DNA of 28,196 nt from JBBPXY01 sp038200435. GTDB lineage: Bacteria > Actinomycetota > Thermoleophilia > Solirubrobacterales > Solirubrobacteraceae. How positions within the stretch are numbered: position 1 is the stretch's first letter; each line of letters starts with the position of its first letter. The stretch lies in NCBI GenBank assembly GCA_038200435.1, contig JBBPXY010000081.1, positions 1 to 28,196 on the forward strand, read 5' to 3'. Under the pieces are notes generated by a model, which saw nothing but the letters and a program-made list of their open reading frames with translations, was not told where the DNA came from and did no database searches. Shown piece by piece: positions 1 to 8,200 of the stretch. A program made the position numbers and the translations under genes.

Positions 1-2
1 CG

Positions 3-371
3 CTCGAGCGCGCGACCAACGAAGCGCAGGTGCTCGGCCTGATCCCGCCGGACACGACCAGGCCCGGCATCACTCGCTCCGAAGCCGAGCGCCGCCTGCT
101 CGCTCTCCTTCGCAGAGCCGGCCTGCCACCCACGCAGACGAACGTCAGAGTTGCAGGCCACGAAGTCGACGCCCTCTACCACCAAGCAGGGCTTGTAGTC
201 GAGATGGACGGCTATGCCTTCCACCGCACGCGCGCCAGCTTCGAGAAGGACCGGCGCCGCGACGCCGACCTCGCGGCCGCGGGCTACCGTACCGTCAGAG
301 TCACCTGGCGCCAGCTCACGGAGGAGCCCGAAGCCCTCGTCGCGCGGCTCGCCACGGCCCTCGCCCGCTAA
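3..371 (+). CDS. DUF559-domain protein, C-terminal part (5' end outside window)
   Basis: The open frame runs in from the window edge, so only the C-terminal part (about 122 residues) is present; a GTG at position 30 is an internal codon, not a convincing start. The visible part looks like a DUF559 (Vsr-like, PD-(D/E)XK fold) nuclease domain: GHEVDALY, then VVEMDGYAFHRT, a basic FEKDRRRDADL stretch and a terminal GYRTVRVTWRQL. In actinobacteria this domain often follows an AbiEi-type winged-helix region, which would lie upstream of the window. Such proteins are usually annotated as AbiEi antitoxin-like or DUF559 proteins; the cellular role is not established and I see no AbiEii toxin partner downstream. 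The stop codon overlaps a candidate -10 box for the next gene. Family assignment is fairly secure, function is not. Confidence 0.75.
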   Translation, partial: LERATNEAQVLGLIPPDTTRPGITRSEAERRLLALLRRAGLPPTQTNVRVAGHEVDALYHQAGLVVEMDGYAFHRTRASFEKDRRRDADLAAAGYRTVRVTWRQLTEEPEALVARLATALAR

Positions 372-374
372 CGT
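369..374 (+). promoter_or_regulatory. Candidate -10 box (TAACGT) for the J-domain gene
   Basis: TAACGT fits TANNNT and ends 9 nt before the ATG at 384, predicting a leader of about 3 nt. It overlaps the TAA stop of the upstream gene. Confidence 0.4.
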
Positions 375-383
375 CATCCGGTC

Positions 384-1637
384 ATGGCGAAGGTCCTGGA
401 TCTCGAGCAGGCGCTCCTCCTCCTGGAGCTCGAACCGCCCTTTGACAAGCGCGAGGTGCAGCTCGCCCGCCGGCGCATGGCCAAGCGCTGGCACCCCGAC
501 ATCGCGCCGCCCGGTCGCCGCCACGAGCACGAGCGTCATCTCCAGGCGATCAACGAGGCGGCGGACCAGCTCGAGCGCCTCGCCGAGGGCATGCGCGGGG
601 GGAGCGTCTCGCGCAACGCGGTCAAGGTCTCGGCCGCCGCCGCGCGGAAGGCGCGCGAGGAGGCGGGCCGTCGCGCCTACGAGGCCGAGCAGTACGCACG
701 CGAGCACGCGGCCGAGCGCGCCGAGCACGACCCCTTCGGCGCTCGCGTCCCCGATCACTCGGTCGTGCACCGCTACGCGCGCTGCCTCTCCTACCCCGAG
801 TGGGGAGTGGGGAGCGTCACCGGCATCTACTTCTCGGGCGAGGGCGACGACGTGCAGCAGTGGGCGCGGCTGAAGTTCCAGGTCGGCGTGCGGACCGTCC
901 CCGCCGGGTCGCTCCAGTTCGTCGACTTCTCCAAGCCCGACGCGGCGGCTGAGCGAGTCGAGCGCTTCCTCACCGCTGCTCAGCACGCGATGGCCGAGGG
1001 CGAGCCGGCCATCGCCGCCAAGCGCCTCGTCTACGCGCGCGACGCGCAGCCCGACAACCCAATCGTCCTGCGGCTTCTCACCGTCGCGTTCTGGCAGAGC
1101 GGCAAGCTGCCCGCCGCGGCTCGCGCCGTGCGCGACTGGATCCGCCTCGAGGGGGATCGTCCCGCGCCCCACAGATTTGCCGCGCGAATCTACGAGGACA
1201 TGCGCTCCTACGGCCAGGCGCTCGACTCGGCCGAGCGCACCGCGCAGCGCGAACCGCTGGAGGCCTCGGCCTGGGAGCGCGTCGGGCGTCTCAGGCTCCG
1301 GCGGGGAGATCGCAGCGGTGCCCTGGCTGCCCTCGAGCGGGCTCGCGGCCTTGGCGCCTCGGTGCCCGGCCTGCTCGACCTGGCCCTGGCCTACAACCTC
1401 GCCGGAGACGTTGGGGGCGAGGTGTCAGCTTGCCAAGACGCCACCCGCCTCGCGCCCGAGGACGCGGGCGTTTGGTCGCGCTACGCCCACGCGCTCGCGC
1501 GCACCGATCGCACGACCGACTGCCTGGCCGCATGCGCCCGCGCGCTGGAGCTCGAGGATGATCCCGAGGTGCGCAACCTGCGCGACCAGGTGCTGGCCGC
1601 CCAGCCGCGCGCGCTCACCGAGCCCGCTACCGCCTAG
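384..1637 (+). CDS. J-domain protein with C-terminal TPR repeats
   Basis: A 417-residue protein. Residues 5-65 resemble a J domain, with the diagnostic HPD tripeptide at 37-39 (RWHPD) inside a basic helix II/loop, so it should stimulate an Hsp70 (DnaK) ATPase. There is no Gly/Phe region, zinc finger or DnaJ C-terminal substrate domain, so it is not canonical DnaJ or CbpA. Residues about 75-120 form a charged Ala/Arg/Glu-rich helix. Residues about 130-185 form an unassigned beta-rich module (YPEWGVGSVTGIYF to TVPAGSLQFVDF). From about residue 195 to the end, helical hairpins with Ala/Leu/Tyr spacing typical of tetratricopeptide repeats follow, suggesting client or partner binding. It is probably a specialised cytoplasmic co-chaperone; clients are unknown. 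It ends 6 bp from the stop of the convergent membrane-protein gene. Confidence 0.85.
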   Translation: MAKVLDLEQALLLLELEPPFDKREVQLARRRMAKRWHPDIAPPGRRHEHERHLQAINEAADQLERLAEGMRGGSVSRNAVKVSAAAARKAREEAGRRAYEAEQYAREHAAERAEHDPFGARVPDHSVVHRYARCLSYPEWGVGSVTGIYFSGEGDDVQQWARLKFQVGVRTVPAGSLQFVDFSKPDAAAERVERFLTAAQHAMAEGEPAIAAKRLVYARDAQPDNPIVLRLLTVAFWQSGKLPAAARAVRDWIRLEGDRPAPHRFAARIYEDMRSYGQALDSAERTAQREPLEASAWERVGRLRLRRGDRSGALAALERARGLGASVPGLLDLALAYNLAGDVGGEVSACQDATRLAPEDAGVWSRYAHALARTDRTTDCLAACARALELEDDPEVRNLRDQVLAAQPRALTEPATA

Positions 1638-1643
1638 AGAGAC

Positions 1644-2063
1644 CTACGCGACGTTGCGCGAGGGACGGCGCAGCAGGCTGGCGATGAGCCGCCCGATCAA
1701 CAGGTAGACCGCCGCGGCGATTCCCCAGTTCACCGCGATCCCGAGCTTCTTGTCCTTGGGCGTGAAGAGATCGTCGAACGGCCCGACGAGGAACTTCGCG
1801 ACGTCGTGCACATCCTTGACGATCGTGTTCTTCGCGTTCGCGTTGAGGATCACGAGGAGGATGCCGAGCACGATGATGATCGTCACGAGCGCGGTGATCA
1901 CATCGACGATGGTGGCCAGGACGCGCAGCACCGCAGCTCCGCCGGCGGCCGCCTGGGCGCCGGCGCCCGGTCCGTCGCGGCGGCCGGCGTCATCGCCGCG
2001 ACCCACGCCGTCATCGACGCCATCGCCGTCGACCGTCCGTCTTCTTCTCCCCAAGCGCGCCAT
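1644..2063 (-). CDS. Small two-TM membrane protein, conserved hypothetical
   Basis: A 139-residue protein with a hydrophilic low-complexity N-terminus (residues 1-40, rich in Gly, Asp and Arg) and two hydrophobic segments at about 47-73 and 107-130. The loop between them contains AKNTIVKDVHDVAKFLVGP, and the second segment follows VNWGIAAAVYLLIGRL. This loop and second helix resemble small membrane proteins common in actinobacteria, but I know of no function. The Arg-rich C-terminus suggests a cytoplasmic end. The ATG at 2063 is supported by a TAGACT box at 2078-2073. It is transcribed alone, divergent from nucS and convergent with the J-domain gene. Confidence 0.7.
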   Translation of the reverse strand: MARLGRRRRTVDGDGVDDGVGRGDDAGRRDGPGAGAQAAAGGAAVLRVLATIVDVITALVTIIIVLGILLVILNANAKNTIVKDVHDVAKFLVGPFDDLFTPKDKKLGIAVNWGIAAAVYLLIGRLIASLLRRPSRNVA

Positions 2064-2072
2064 CGAACGCTG

Positions 2073-2078
2073 AGTCTA
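2073..2078 (-). promoter_or_regulatory. Candidate -10 box (TAGACT) for the small membrane-protein gene
   Basis: Read on the minus strand, TAGACT ends 9 nt before the ATG at 2063, predicting a leader of about 3 nt. Confidence 0.45.
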
Positions 2079-2102
2079 CTACCGACGCGCCGTTCGGCGG
2101 GC

Positions 2103-2108
2103 TACCTT
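2103..2108 (+). promoter_or_regulatory. Candidate -10 box (TACCTT) for nucS
   Basis: TACCTT ends 10 nt before the ATG at 2119, predicting a leader of about 4 nt; no Shine-Dalgarno sequence precedes this start. Confidence 0.45.
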
Positions 2109-2118
2109 CTCGCTCTCG

Positions 2119-2790
2119 ATGCGCCTCATCGTCGCCCGCTGCGAGGTCCGCTACACCGGCCGCCTGAACGCGCGCCTGCCCGAGGCGCTGCGGCTGCTGA
2201 TGATCAAGGACGACGGCTCGGTGATGGTGCACGCCGACACCGGCGGCTTCAAGCCGCAGAACTGGATGACTCCCCCCACGGTAATCGAGGAGGAAGAAGG
2301 GCGGATCGTCGTCAGAAAGCGCGCGGGGGCCTCGGAGGATCGGCTGGAGATCGACGTCGCCGAGGTCCTCTCCGACGTCACGCACGACATGGGCGAGGCG
2401 GCCGCCTTGGAGAAGGACGGCGTCGAGGCCCACCTGCAGGAGGCGCTCGCCGACGCCCCCGAGTGGTGTGGCGAGGGCTTCCGGCTCGTGCGCCGCGAGT
2501 GGCCCACCGACATCGGGCCGGTCGACCTGATGTGTCGCGACGAGACCGACGGCTGGATCGCCGTCGAGATCAAGCGAGCCGGGACGATCGATGCCGTCGA
2601 GCAGCTGACCCGGTACCTCGAGCGCATCCGGCTGGATCCCGCGCTTGGCGAGTGTCGCGGCGTGCTCGCCGCCGAGTCTGTGAAGCCGCAGGCCCGGGTG
2701 CTGGCCGAGGCGCGCGGGATCGCCTGGGTGGAGGTCGATCTCGGGGTGATCCGCGGCGAGCGCGTCCCGGCCCTTACGCTCTTCGGATGA
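2119..2790 (+). CDS. nucS: Endonuclease NucS (EndoMS), mismatch-specific
   Basis: A 223-residue protein matching NucS/EndoMS over its length. This family cuts both strands at mismatched bases and underlies the non-canonical mismatch repair of actinobacteria and many archaea that lack MutS/MutL. The N-terminal DNA-binding domain (about 1-115) includes DDGSVMVHADTGGFKPQNWM. The C-terminal nuclease domain shows the PD-(D/E)XK residues D136 (GPVDLM), E150 and K152 (AVEIKR) and Q162 (AVEQLTRYL). The protein ends ALTLFG, resembling the C-terminal sliding-clamp binding motif known in this family, so clamp coupling is likely. The stop codon overlaps the ATG of the next gene (ATGA), implying translational coupling. 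Identification is confident; residue roles follow from known family members. Confidence 0.95.
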   Translation: MRLIVARCEVRYTGRLNARLPEALRLLMIKDDGSVMVHADTGGFKPQNWMTPPTVIEEEEGRIVVRKRAGASEDRLEIDVAEVLSDVTHDMGEAAALEKDGVEAHLQEALADAPEWCGEGFRLVRREWPTDIGPVDLMCRDETDGWIAVEIKRAGTIDAVEQLTRYLERIRLDPALGECRGVLAAESVKPQARVLAEARGIAWVEVDLGVIRGERVPALTLFG

Positions 2791-3557
2791 GCGAACAAGA
2801 CGCCGTACTCACCGAACGCCGTGACGGGGTGCTCCTCGTCACCCTGAACCGCCCCGACGCGCGCAACTCCGTCAACACGGCGCTGGCCACCGCAGTGGCC
2901 GCGGCGATGGAGGAGCTCGACGCCGACGACGACCTTCAGGTGGGCGTGCTCACCGGGGCCGGCAAGGGATTTTCCGCCGGTATGGATCTCAAGGCCTTCG
3001 TCAAGGGCGAGAGTCCCTTCATCGAGGGCCGCGGCTTTGCCGGTCTCGTGGAGCGCCCGCCGGAGAAGCCGCTGATCGCCGCCATCGAAGGCTTCGCGGT
3101 TGCCGGCGGCTTCGAGATCGCTCTCGCCTGCGACCTCATCGTGGCTGCGCGCGGCGCGAAGCTCGGGATCCCGGAGGTCAAGCGCTCCCTCGTCGCCGCC
3201 GGCGGCGGATTGCTGCGTCTGCCGCGCCGCATGCCCTACCACCTCGCCATGGAGCTCGCGCTCACGGGCGATCCCATCGACGCCGAGCGTGGCGCCGAAC
3301 TCGGGTTGGTCAACCGCCTGACCGAGCCGGGCGGCGCGGTCGAGGCCGCGCTCGAGCTCGCGGGCACCCTCTCGGCCAACGGCCCGCTCGCGCTGCGCGC
3401 CACGAAGAAGATCGTGGTGCAGTCGCCCGCGTGGTCGCCCGACGAGGAGTGGCAGAAGCAGGGCGAGATCTCCGGGCCGGTGTTCGTCTCGGAGGACGCG
3501 CGGGAGGGTGCGCAGGCGTTTGCGGAGAAGCGCGACCCGGTCTGGAAGGGTCGCTAG
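2787..3557 (+). CDS. Enoyl-CoA hydratase/isomerase (crotonase family)
   Basis: A 256-residue crotonase-superfamily protein. NRPDARNSVN near the N-terminus, KGFSAGMDLKAF at about 60-71 (acyl-CoA and oxyanion-hole region) and AIEGFAVAGGFEIALACD at about 99-116 are typical. Glu110 and Glu130 occupy the spacing of the two catalytic glutamates of hydratases (20 residues apart), so hydration of a 2-enoyl-CoA is plausible; the substrate cannot be read from sequence. The start is the ATG that overlaps the nucS stop; the much longer in-frame reading upstream is an antisense shadow of other genes. The coupling to nucS is physical, and I see no functional link. Isomerase or other crotonase chemistry remains possible. 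Confidence 0.9.
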   Translation: MSEQDAVLTERRDGVLLVTLNRPDARNSVNTALATAVAAAMEELDADDDLQVGVLTGAGKGFSAGMDLKAFVKGESPFIEGRGFAGLVERPPEKPLIAAIEGFAVAGGFEIALACDLIVAARGAKLGIPEVKRSLVAAGGGLLRLPRRMPYHLAMELALTGDPIDAERGAELGLVNRLTEPGGAVEAALELAGTLSANGPLALRATKKIVVQSPAWSPDEEWQKQGEISGPVFVSEDAREGAQAFAEKRDPVWKGR

Positions 3558-3630
3558 CCGCAGTCGCGGGTTTGGGCTCGGCCTCCCCGTGTGAGGCTCA
3601 GTCCTAACAGACGGCGCAATCCGCGCCGGC

Positions 3631-3640
3631 GGAGGAGGAG
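3631..3640 (+). promoter_or_regulatory. Strong Shine-Dalgarno site (GGAGGAGGAG)
   Basis: A purine-rich GGAGGAGGAG lies 9 nt before the ATG at 3650. It stands out because most other unit-leading genes here have no such site, so this transcript must carry a real leader. Confidence 0.7.
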
Positions 3641-3649
3641 ACCTTCATC

Positions 3650-4282
3650 ATGAAAACTTGGATCTGGATCGTTATCGCGGTCGTCGCGGTGCTCATCATC
3701 GCCGGAGTCGTGCTCGCCGCGATCCGCAAGAGCCGCACCCAGCGCCTGCGCGAGGGCTTCGGCCCAGAGTACGACCGCACGGTCGATCGCGCGGACAGCC
3801 GCAGCAAGGCGGAGAAGGATCTGGCTGAGCGCGAGGAACGCCATTCGCAGCTCGACATCCGCCCCCTCGCCCCCGCGGCGCGCGAGCGCTACGCCGGGCA
3901 ATGGACCGATGCGCAGACGCGCTTTGTCGACGATCCCGCCGGCTCGATCGCCGAGGCCGACCGCCTCGTGACGGGCGTGATGCGCGACCGCGGCTACCCG
4001 ATGGACGACTTCGAGCAGCGGGCGGGCGACATCTCGGTCGACCATCCGAAGCTCGTAGAGGACTTCCGGGCGGCGCATCGCATCTCGGAGAAGAGCGGGC
4101 ACGAGCGCGTCTCCACCGAGGATCAGCGCCAGGCGATGGTGCACTTTCGCTCGCTGTTCGAGGAGCTGCTGGGCCATGACGGCGACGAGGCTTCGGGCTC
4201 GGCCGGCGGCGGTCGCGATGAGAGCGGCGCCGTCGCCACCGAGCAGCGCGCGGACCCGAGCGTGAACGGGCGCAGGGGGTAG
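3650..4282 (+). CDS. Membrane-anchored conserved protein, function unknown
   Basis: A 210-residue protein with one N-terminal hydrophobic helix (about 5-24) followed by RKSRTQRLREGFGPEYDRTV, placing a soluble helical domain on one side of the membrane. The motif block ERYAGQWTDAQTRFVDDPAG, then EADRLVTGVMRDRGYPMDDF and ADISVDHPKLV-like spacing, is a recognisable conserved pattern found in many soil bacteria, always annotated as hypothetical. The last 35 residues are Gly/Ser/Asp-rich and probably disordered. Charged, Glu/Arg-rich segments at 40-70 suggest a coiled coil. It has a very strong ribosome binding site, so it may be well expressed. It is probably monocistronic. No function can be assigned. 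Confidence 0.8.
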   Translation: MKTWIWIVIAVVAVLIIAGVVLAAIRKSRTQRLREGFGPEYDRTVDRADSRSKAEKDLAEREERHSQLDIRPLAPAARERYAGQWTDAQTRFVDDPAGSIAEADRLVTGVMRDRGYPMDDFEQRAGDISVDHPKLVEDFRAAHRISEKSGHERVSTEDQRQAMVHFRSLFEELLGHDGDEASGSAGGGRDESGAVATEQRADPSVNGRRG

Positions 4283-4370
4283 GGCGTAGGGCGGTTCGCT
4301 TCGGCGCGGGCTGTGGTTTGGGCCCGGGCCGCGTGATCTGGGAAAGGGCGAGGAGTCAATCCTCGGGCGG

Positions 4371-4490
4371 CGTCCCTTTCTGTCCACGCACGGTTGATCA
4401 CGCGGCTCTTGGCACAGAAATAGGTCGCTGAGAGTCCCTTTCAGTCCACGAGCCGGCGACAAGTGCGGTCATGGACAGAAAAGGACAGTC
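4371..4490. repeat. Four-arm inverted-repeat element, copy 1 (about 120 bp)
   Basis: Four versions of a 16-17 nt arm with core TTTCTGTCCAC are arranged as two successive inverted pairs. Arm A is TCCCTTTCTGTCCACG at 4373-4388, answered by a degenerate reverse arm around 4411-4428. Arm B is TCCCTTTCAGTCCACG at 4435-4450, answered by a reverse arm around 4470-4488 (ATGGACAGAAAAGGAC). The element fills the spacer between the convergent genes ending at 4282 and 4532. A second copy with the same order and spacing is at 20761-20880. The rest of 4283-4531 shows no gene. Confidence 0.7.
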
Positions 4491-4531
4491 CTGCTCCCTT
4501 CCTGGATCTGGACCCTCCACCGGGCCCAGGC

Positions 4532-4951
4532 TCACTCGCCCCACAGCGTCGCCACGACCCGCCTCGGTCCGCCCGAGTCCCGGAACTCGCAGAGGTAGAT
4601 CCCCTGCCAGGTACCGAGGGCCGGGCGGCCGCCAGCCACCGGCAGTGTCAGTGTCGGCCCGAGCAGCGAGGACTTGATGTGGGCCGGCATGTCGTCGGTG
4701 CCCTCGAGCGTGTGCGTCCAATACGGCGCGCCTTCCGGCACGGCCCGGTCGAACCACGAGCGGAAGTCGTCACGCACCTGCGGGCTGGCGTTCTCGTTCA
4801 GCGCGAGTGCCGCCGAGGTGTGCTGGATGAGCAGGTGGAGCAGTCCGATGGACATCTCGCCAACCTCGGGTAGGGCGCCCAGAAGCTCGCCGTCGATGAG
4901 GTGGAACCCTCGGGGCCGCGGCTCGAGAACGATCTTGCGTTGATGCCACAT
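4532..4951 (-). CDS. yjbQ: YjbQ/UPF0047 family protein
   Basis: A 139-residue protein spanning the whole YjbQ (UPF0047) family. Visible signatures are LIQHTSAALALNENA at about 41-55, DDFRSWFDR, HTLEGTDDMPAHIKSSLLG at about 80-98, and LGTWQGIYLCEFRD at about 112-125. His44, His80 and His91 are the likely conserved cluster of the fold. Members are described as having weak thiamine-phosphate synthase side activity, but the true role is uncertain. It is the last gene of a minus-strand run, 5 bp after the alkyltransferase-like gene. Family assignment is confident. Confidence 0.9.
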   Translation of the reverse strand: MWHQRKIVLEPRPRGFHLIDGELLGALPEVGEMSIGLLHLLIQHTSAALALNENASPQVRDDFRSWFDRAVPEGAPYWTHTLEGTDDMPAHIKSSLLGPTLTLPVAGGRPALGTWQGIYLCEFRDSGGPRRVVATLWGE

Positions 4952-4956
4952 CGCCG

Positions 4957-5235
4957 CTAGTCCGGCAGCCTGACCACGCGGAGATCGACGCGGCTGCCAC
5001 GGAAGGGCACGCCCTCGTCGTCGAGTCGTCGTCGCTGCCGCTCCCCCTGCGCCAGGCTTCCGTCCGCGCGCACGATCCGATGCCAGGGCAAGGTCTCATC
5101 GCTCGCCGCGGCGAGCACCGCTCCGCTCAGTCGCGGCGCTCCGGGTGACACATCTCCGTAAGTGCGTACGAAGCCCTCGGGCGTGTCGCGCACCTTCGCC
5201 AGGATCCGCCGCGCGCGAGGTGTCTCAAGGTCCAC
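4957..5235 (-). CDS. Alkyltransferase-like (ATL) DNA repair protein, MGMT family without cysteine
   Basis: A 92-residue protein equivalent to the DNA-binding domain of O6-alkylguanine transferases. It keeps GFVRTYGDVS (tyrosine and helix-turn-helix region), APRLSGAVL (position of the base-flipping arginine, Arg35) and a DGSLAQGERQRRRLDDEGV tail. The catalytic PCHR motif reads PWHR (residues 50-53): tryptophan replaces the alkyl-accepting cysteine. That substitution defines ATL proteins (YbaZ, Atl1), which bind O6-alkylguanine and hand it to nucleotide excision repair rather than repairing it themselves. GTG start 13 nt after the OGDH stop and 5 bp before yjbQ, so it is probably co-transcribed with both. 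Confidence 0.9.
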   Translation of the reverse strand: MDLETPRARRILAKVRDTPEGFVRTYGDVSPGAPRLSGAVLAAASDETLPWHRIVRADGSLAQGERQRRRLDDEGVPFRGSRVDLRVVRLPD

Positions 5236-5248
5236 GCCGCCCGGCCGG

Positions 5249-8200
5249 TTACCGCTCGCCCGGATCCTTTGTCGGGTACATCGCGACGGCCTGCGAGAGG
5301 TCGAGCGCGGTGCGCACGATCCGGCTCTGCTCGAGCACGTGGGCGGCGGGGTAGCCCTCGCCCGGGCTGGCGCGCTCGGGCCGGCCGATGTAGCCGAAGG
5401 CGAGCTGGTCGGGAAGGATCTGCATGAGGCGGGGTGACATGTGGGCGCGCGCGCCCATGTTGCGCGGCTCCTCCTGAACCCAGACGACCTCGGTGAGGTT
5501 CGGATAGCGCTCGATCAGCTCGAAGATCTGCGCCTGGGGGAACGGGTAGAGCAGCTCGACCCGGCCGACGGCGATCTCCGGCTTGTCCTCGCGGTCGGCG
5601 TGGCCGACGATGTCGTAGTAGATCTTCCCCGTGCAGAGGATGAGCCGGGTGATGCGTTCCTCGTCGACGCGCGGCTCGGCGAGCACCGGGTAGAACTCCG
5701 TCTCCGAGAGGTGCTCGATCCGGTTGGTCGCCTGTGGCAGGCGTAGCAAGCTCTTCGGGGTCATGAGGATGAGCGGCCGTTGCTTGGCGATGCGCGCCTG
5801 GCGACGGAGCAGGTGGAAGTACTGGGCCGGCGTCGTGCAATTCGCCACGCGGATGTTGCCCTCGGCGGCGAGTTGGAGGAACCGCTCGAGCCGCGCGGAG
5901 GAATGCTCGGGCCCGGATCCCTCGTAGCCGTGGGGGAGCAGAAGCGTCAGCCGGGTCGAGTGCCCCCACTTGGCCAGGCCGGAGATGATGAACTGGTCGA
6001 TGATCACCTGCGCGGAGTTGGCGAAGTCGCCGAACTGGCCCTCCCAGAGCACGAGCGTCTCCGGGCCCTCCTGCGCGTAGCCGTACTCGAATCCGAGACA
6101 GGCGATCTCCGAGAGCGGTGAGTTGTGCAGCTCCATCGGAGCAAGCGCGCCCGGCAGGTTCTGCATCGGGCAGTACTCCTGCCCCGTCTTCGCGTCGTGC
6201 AGCACCATGTGGCGCTGCGAGAACGTGCCGCGCTCGACATCCTGGCCGGTGAGGCGGATCGGCGTGCCCTCGGTGAGGAGCGAAGCGAACGCCAGCGCCT
6301 CGGCCTGCGCCCAGTTGATCCCGCCGTCGGCACCGACAGCCTCCTTGCGCTGGTCGAGCTGCTTGACGAGCTTGGGGTGGACGGTGAAGCCCTCGGGAAC
6401 ACGCAGCAGCTCTTCGTTGAGGCTGAGCAGCCGGTCGGCGCCGACCGAAGTGGTGACGCTCGGGCTCGGCGTGCGGTCCAGGCGGTACTCGCCCGTCTGC
6501 TGCTCGGGCTCCTCGTGGTTGGCGATCCTTGCCTTGAGGTCCTGGTGTTCGTTGGTGAGGTACTCCCAGACCGAGTCGTTCATCGCCTGGGCCTCTTCGT
6601 CGGAGACGACCCCCTGCTCGACCAGCTGCTTGGCGTAGAGCTCTCGCACCGAGGAGTGCTTCTTGATCTTCTGGTACATCTCGGGCTGCGTGTAGGCGGG
6701 CTCGTCCGCCTCGTTGTGGCCGAAGCGGCGGTAGCCGATCAGATCGATCAGCACGTCGTGACCGAACTCCTGGCGGAAGGCGAAGGCGAGCCTGACCGCG
6801 GTGACGCAGGCGGCGACATCGTCTGCGTTGACGTGGATGATCGGCACGTCGTAGCCCTTGGCTAGGTCGGAGGCCCAGCGCGTGGAGCGGGAGTCGTCGG
6901 GATCGGTGGTGAAGCCGACCTGGTTGTTCTGGACGAGGTGCAGCGTGCCGCCGACGCGGTAGCCGTCGATGCCCTGCAGGTTCAGCGTCTCCGCGACCAC
7001 TCCCTGGCCGGGGAGCGCGGCGTCGCCGTGCAGCACGATCGGCATCGCCGCGTTGGTGTCGAGATGGGCGTGCGGCCCCTGCCGGGTGGTCTGCACCGCG
7101 CGGGTTGCGCCCTGCACGACGGGCGAGACGTACTCGAGGTGGCTCGGATTGGACTCGAGCCGGACGATCACCGACTCGCCGTCGGGCATCTGGTAGGAGC
7201 CTTCGGCGCCGTGGTGGTACTTCACGTCGCCGGTGCCGCCCTGGGGGATGGTGGTGATCGCCTCGAGCGTCGAGGCGCCCTCGAACTCGGCGAAGATCGT
7301 GTCGTACGGGCGGCCGAGGTTGTGGGCGAGCACGTTCAGGCGGCCGCGGTGAGCCATACCGATGACCACCTCGCGCGCGCCCTGCGTGGCGGCGAGCTGG
7401 ATCATCTCGTCGAGCATCGGCACCGTCATGTCGAGGCCTTCGACCGAGAACTGCTTCTGTCCGAGGTAGGCCTTGTGCATGAAGCGCTCGAGGCCGTCGA
7501 CCTCGGTCAGGCGCTTGAGCAGCGCCTTCTGCTCCTCGTTGGTGAGCGGCCGGCGGAAGGCGCCCGACTCGATCTTCTCCCGCAGCCAGACGCGCTGCTG
7601 GTGGGAGGAGATGTGCTCGATCTCGTAGGCGATCGTGCCGCAGTAGGTGTCGCGCAGATGAGGAAGGGCGTCGGCCAGCGTCGCCCCGGGAACGTGCATG
7701 CGCAGGATGCTCGCGGGGATCTGCGCCATCAGCTCCGGCGTCAGCGAGAGCGAGTCGGGGTCGAGGGCGGGGTCGCCGACCGGCTCGGAGCCGAGCGGGT
7801 CGAGCCGCGCGGCCAGGTGACCATGGGTGCGGTGCGCCTTGAGCAGCGAGGTGGCAGCCTGCACGGCCTGAAGCAGCGCTTCGCTCGGCGCACCGCCGCC
7901 CGTGCCTGCAGTTTCGGCGGGCCGTGACGCGGCGGCGGCAGCAGCAGCGGGCGCGGGCGGCGGAGGCAGCTCGCCGAGTTCCGCGCCGAGGTCTGAGAAG
8001 ACGCGCTCGTAGAACTCGTCGTCGCCTTGAAGTAGGCCCTCGATGCGCTGGAGGAACCGTCCCGACTCCGCGCCCTGGATGATCCGGTGGTCGTAGGTGG
8101 AGGTCATCGTCATGACCTTCTCCGCGCCGATCATCTCGCCGATCGCGCCGAGCCCGACCGGGTAGGCGATGGATCCCGTGGCGATGATCGTGCCCTGGCC

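Noticed and set aside
1..371. DUF559 protein as half of an AbiE toxin-antitoxin system
   Set aside because: No AbiEii nucleotidyltransferase toxin follows; the downstream gene is a J-domain protein.
1806..2786. Long plus-strand reading frame continuous with the enoyl-CoA hydratase gene
   Set aside because: It is antisense to the membrane-protein gene and overlaps nucS in another frame; Arg/Pro-rich composition. The crotonase homology begins at 2787.
2151..3242. Minus-strand 363-codon frame
   Set aside because: Antisense shadow of nucS and the crotonase gene, with Arg/Ser-rich low-quality sequence and no domain.
3554..4462. Minus-strand 302-codon frame
   Set aside because: Antisense to the membrane-anchored gene and running through the repeat element; no recognisable domain and no start signal.
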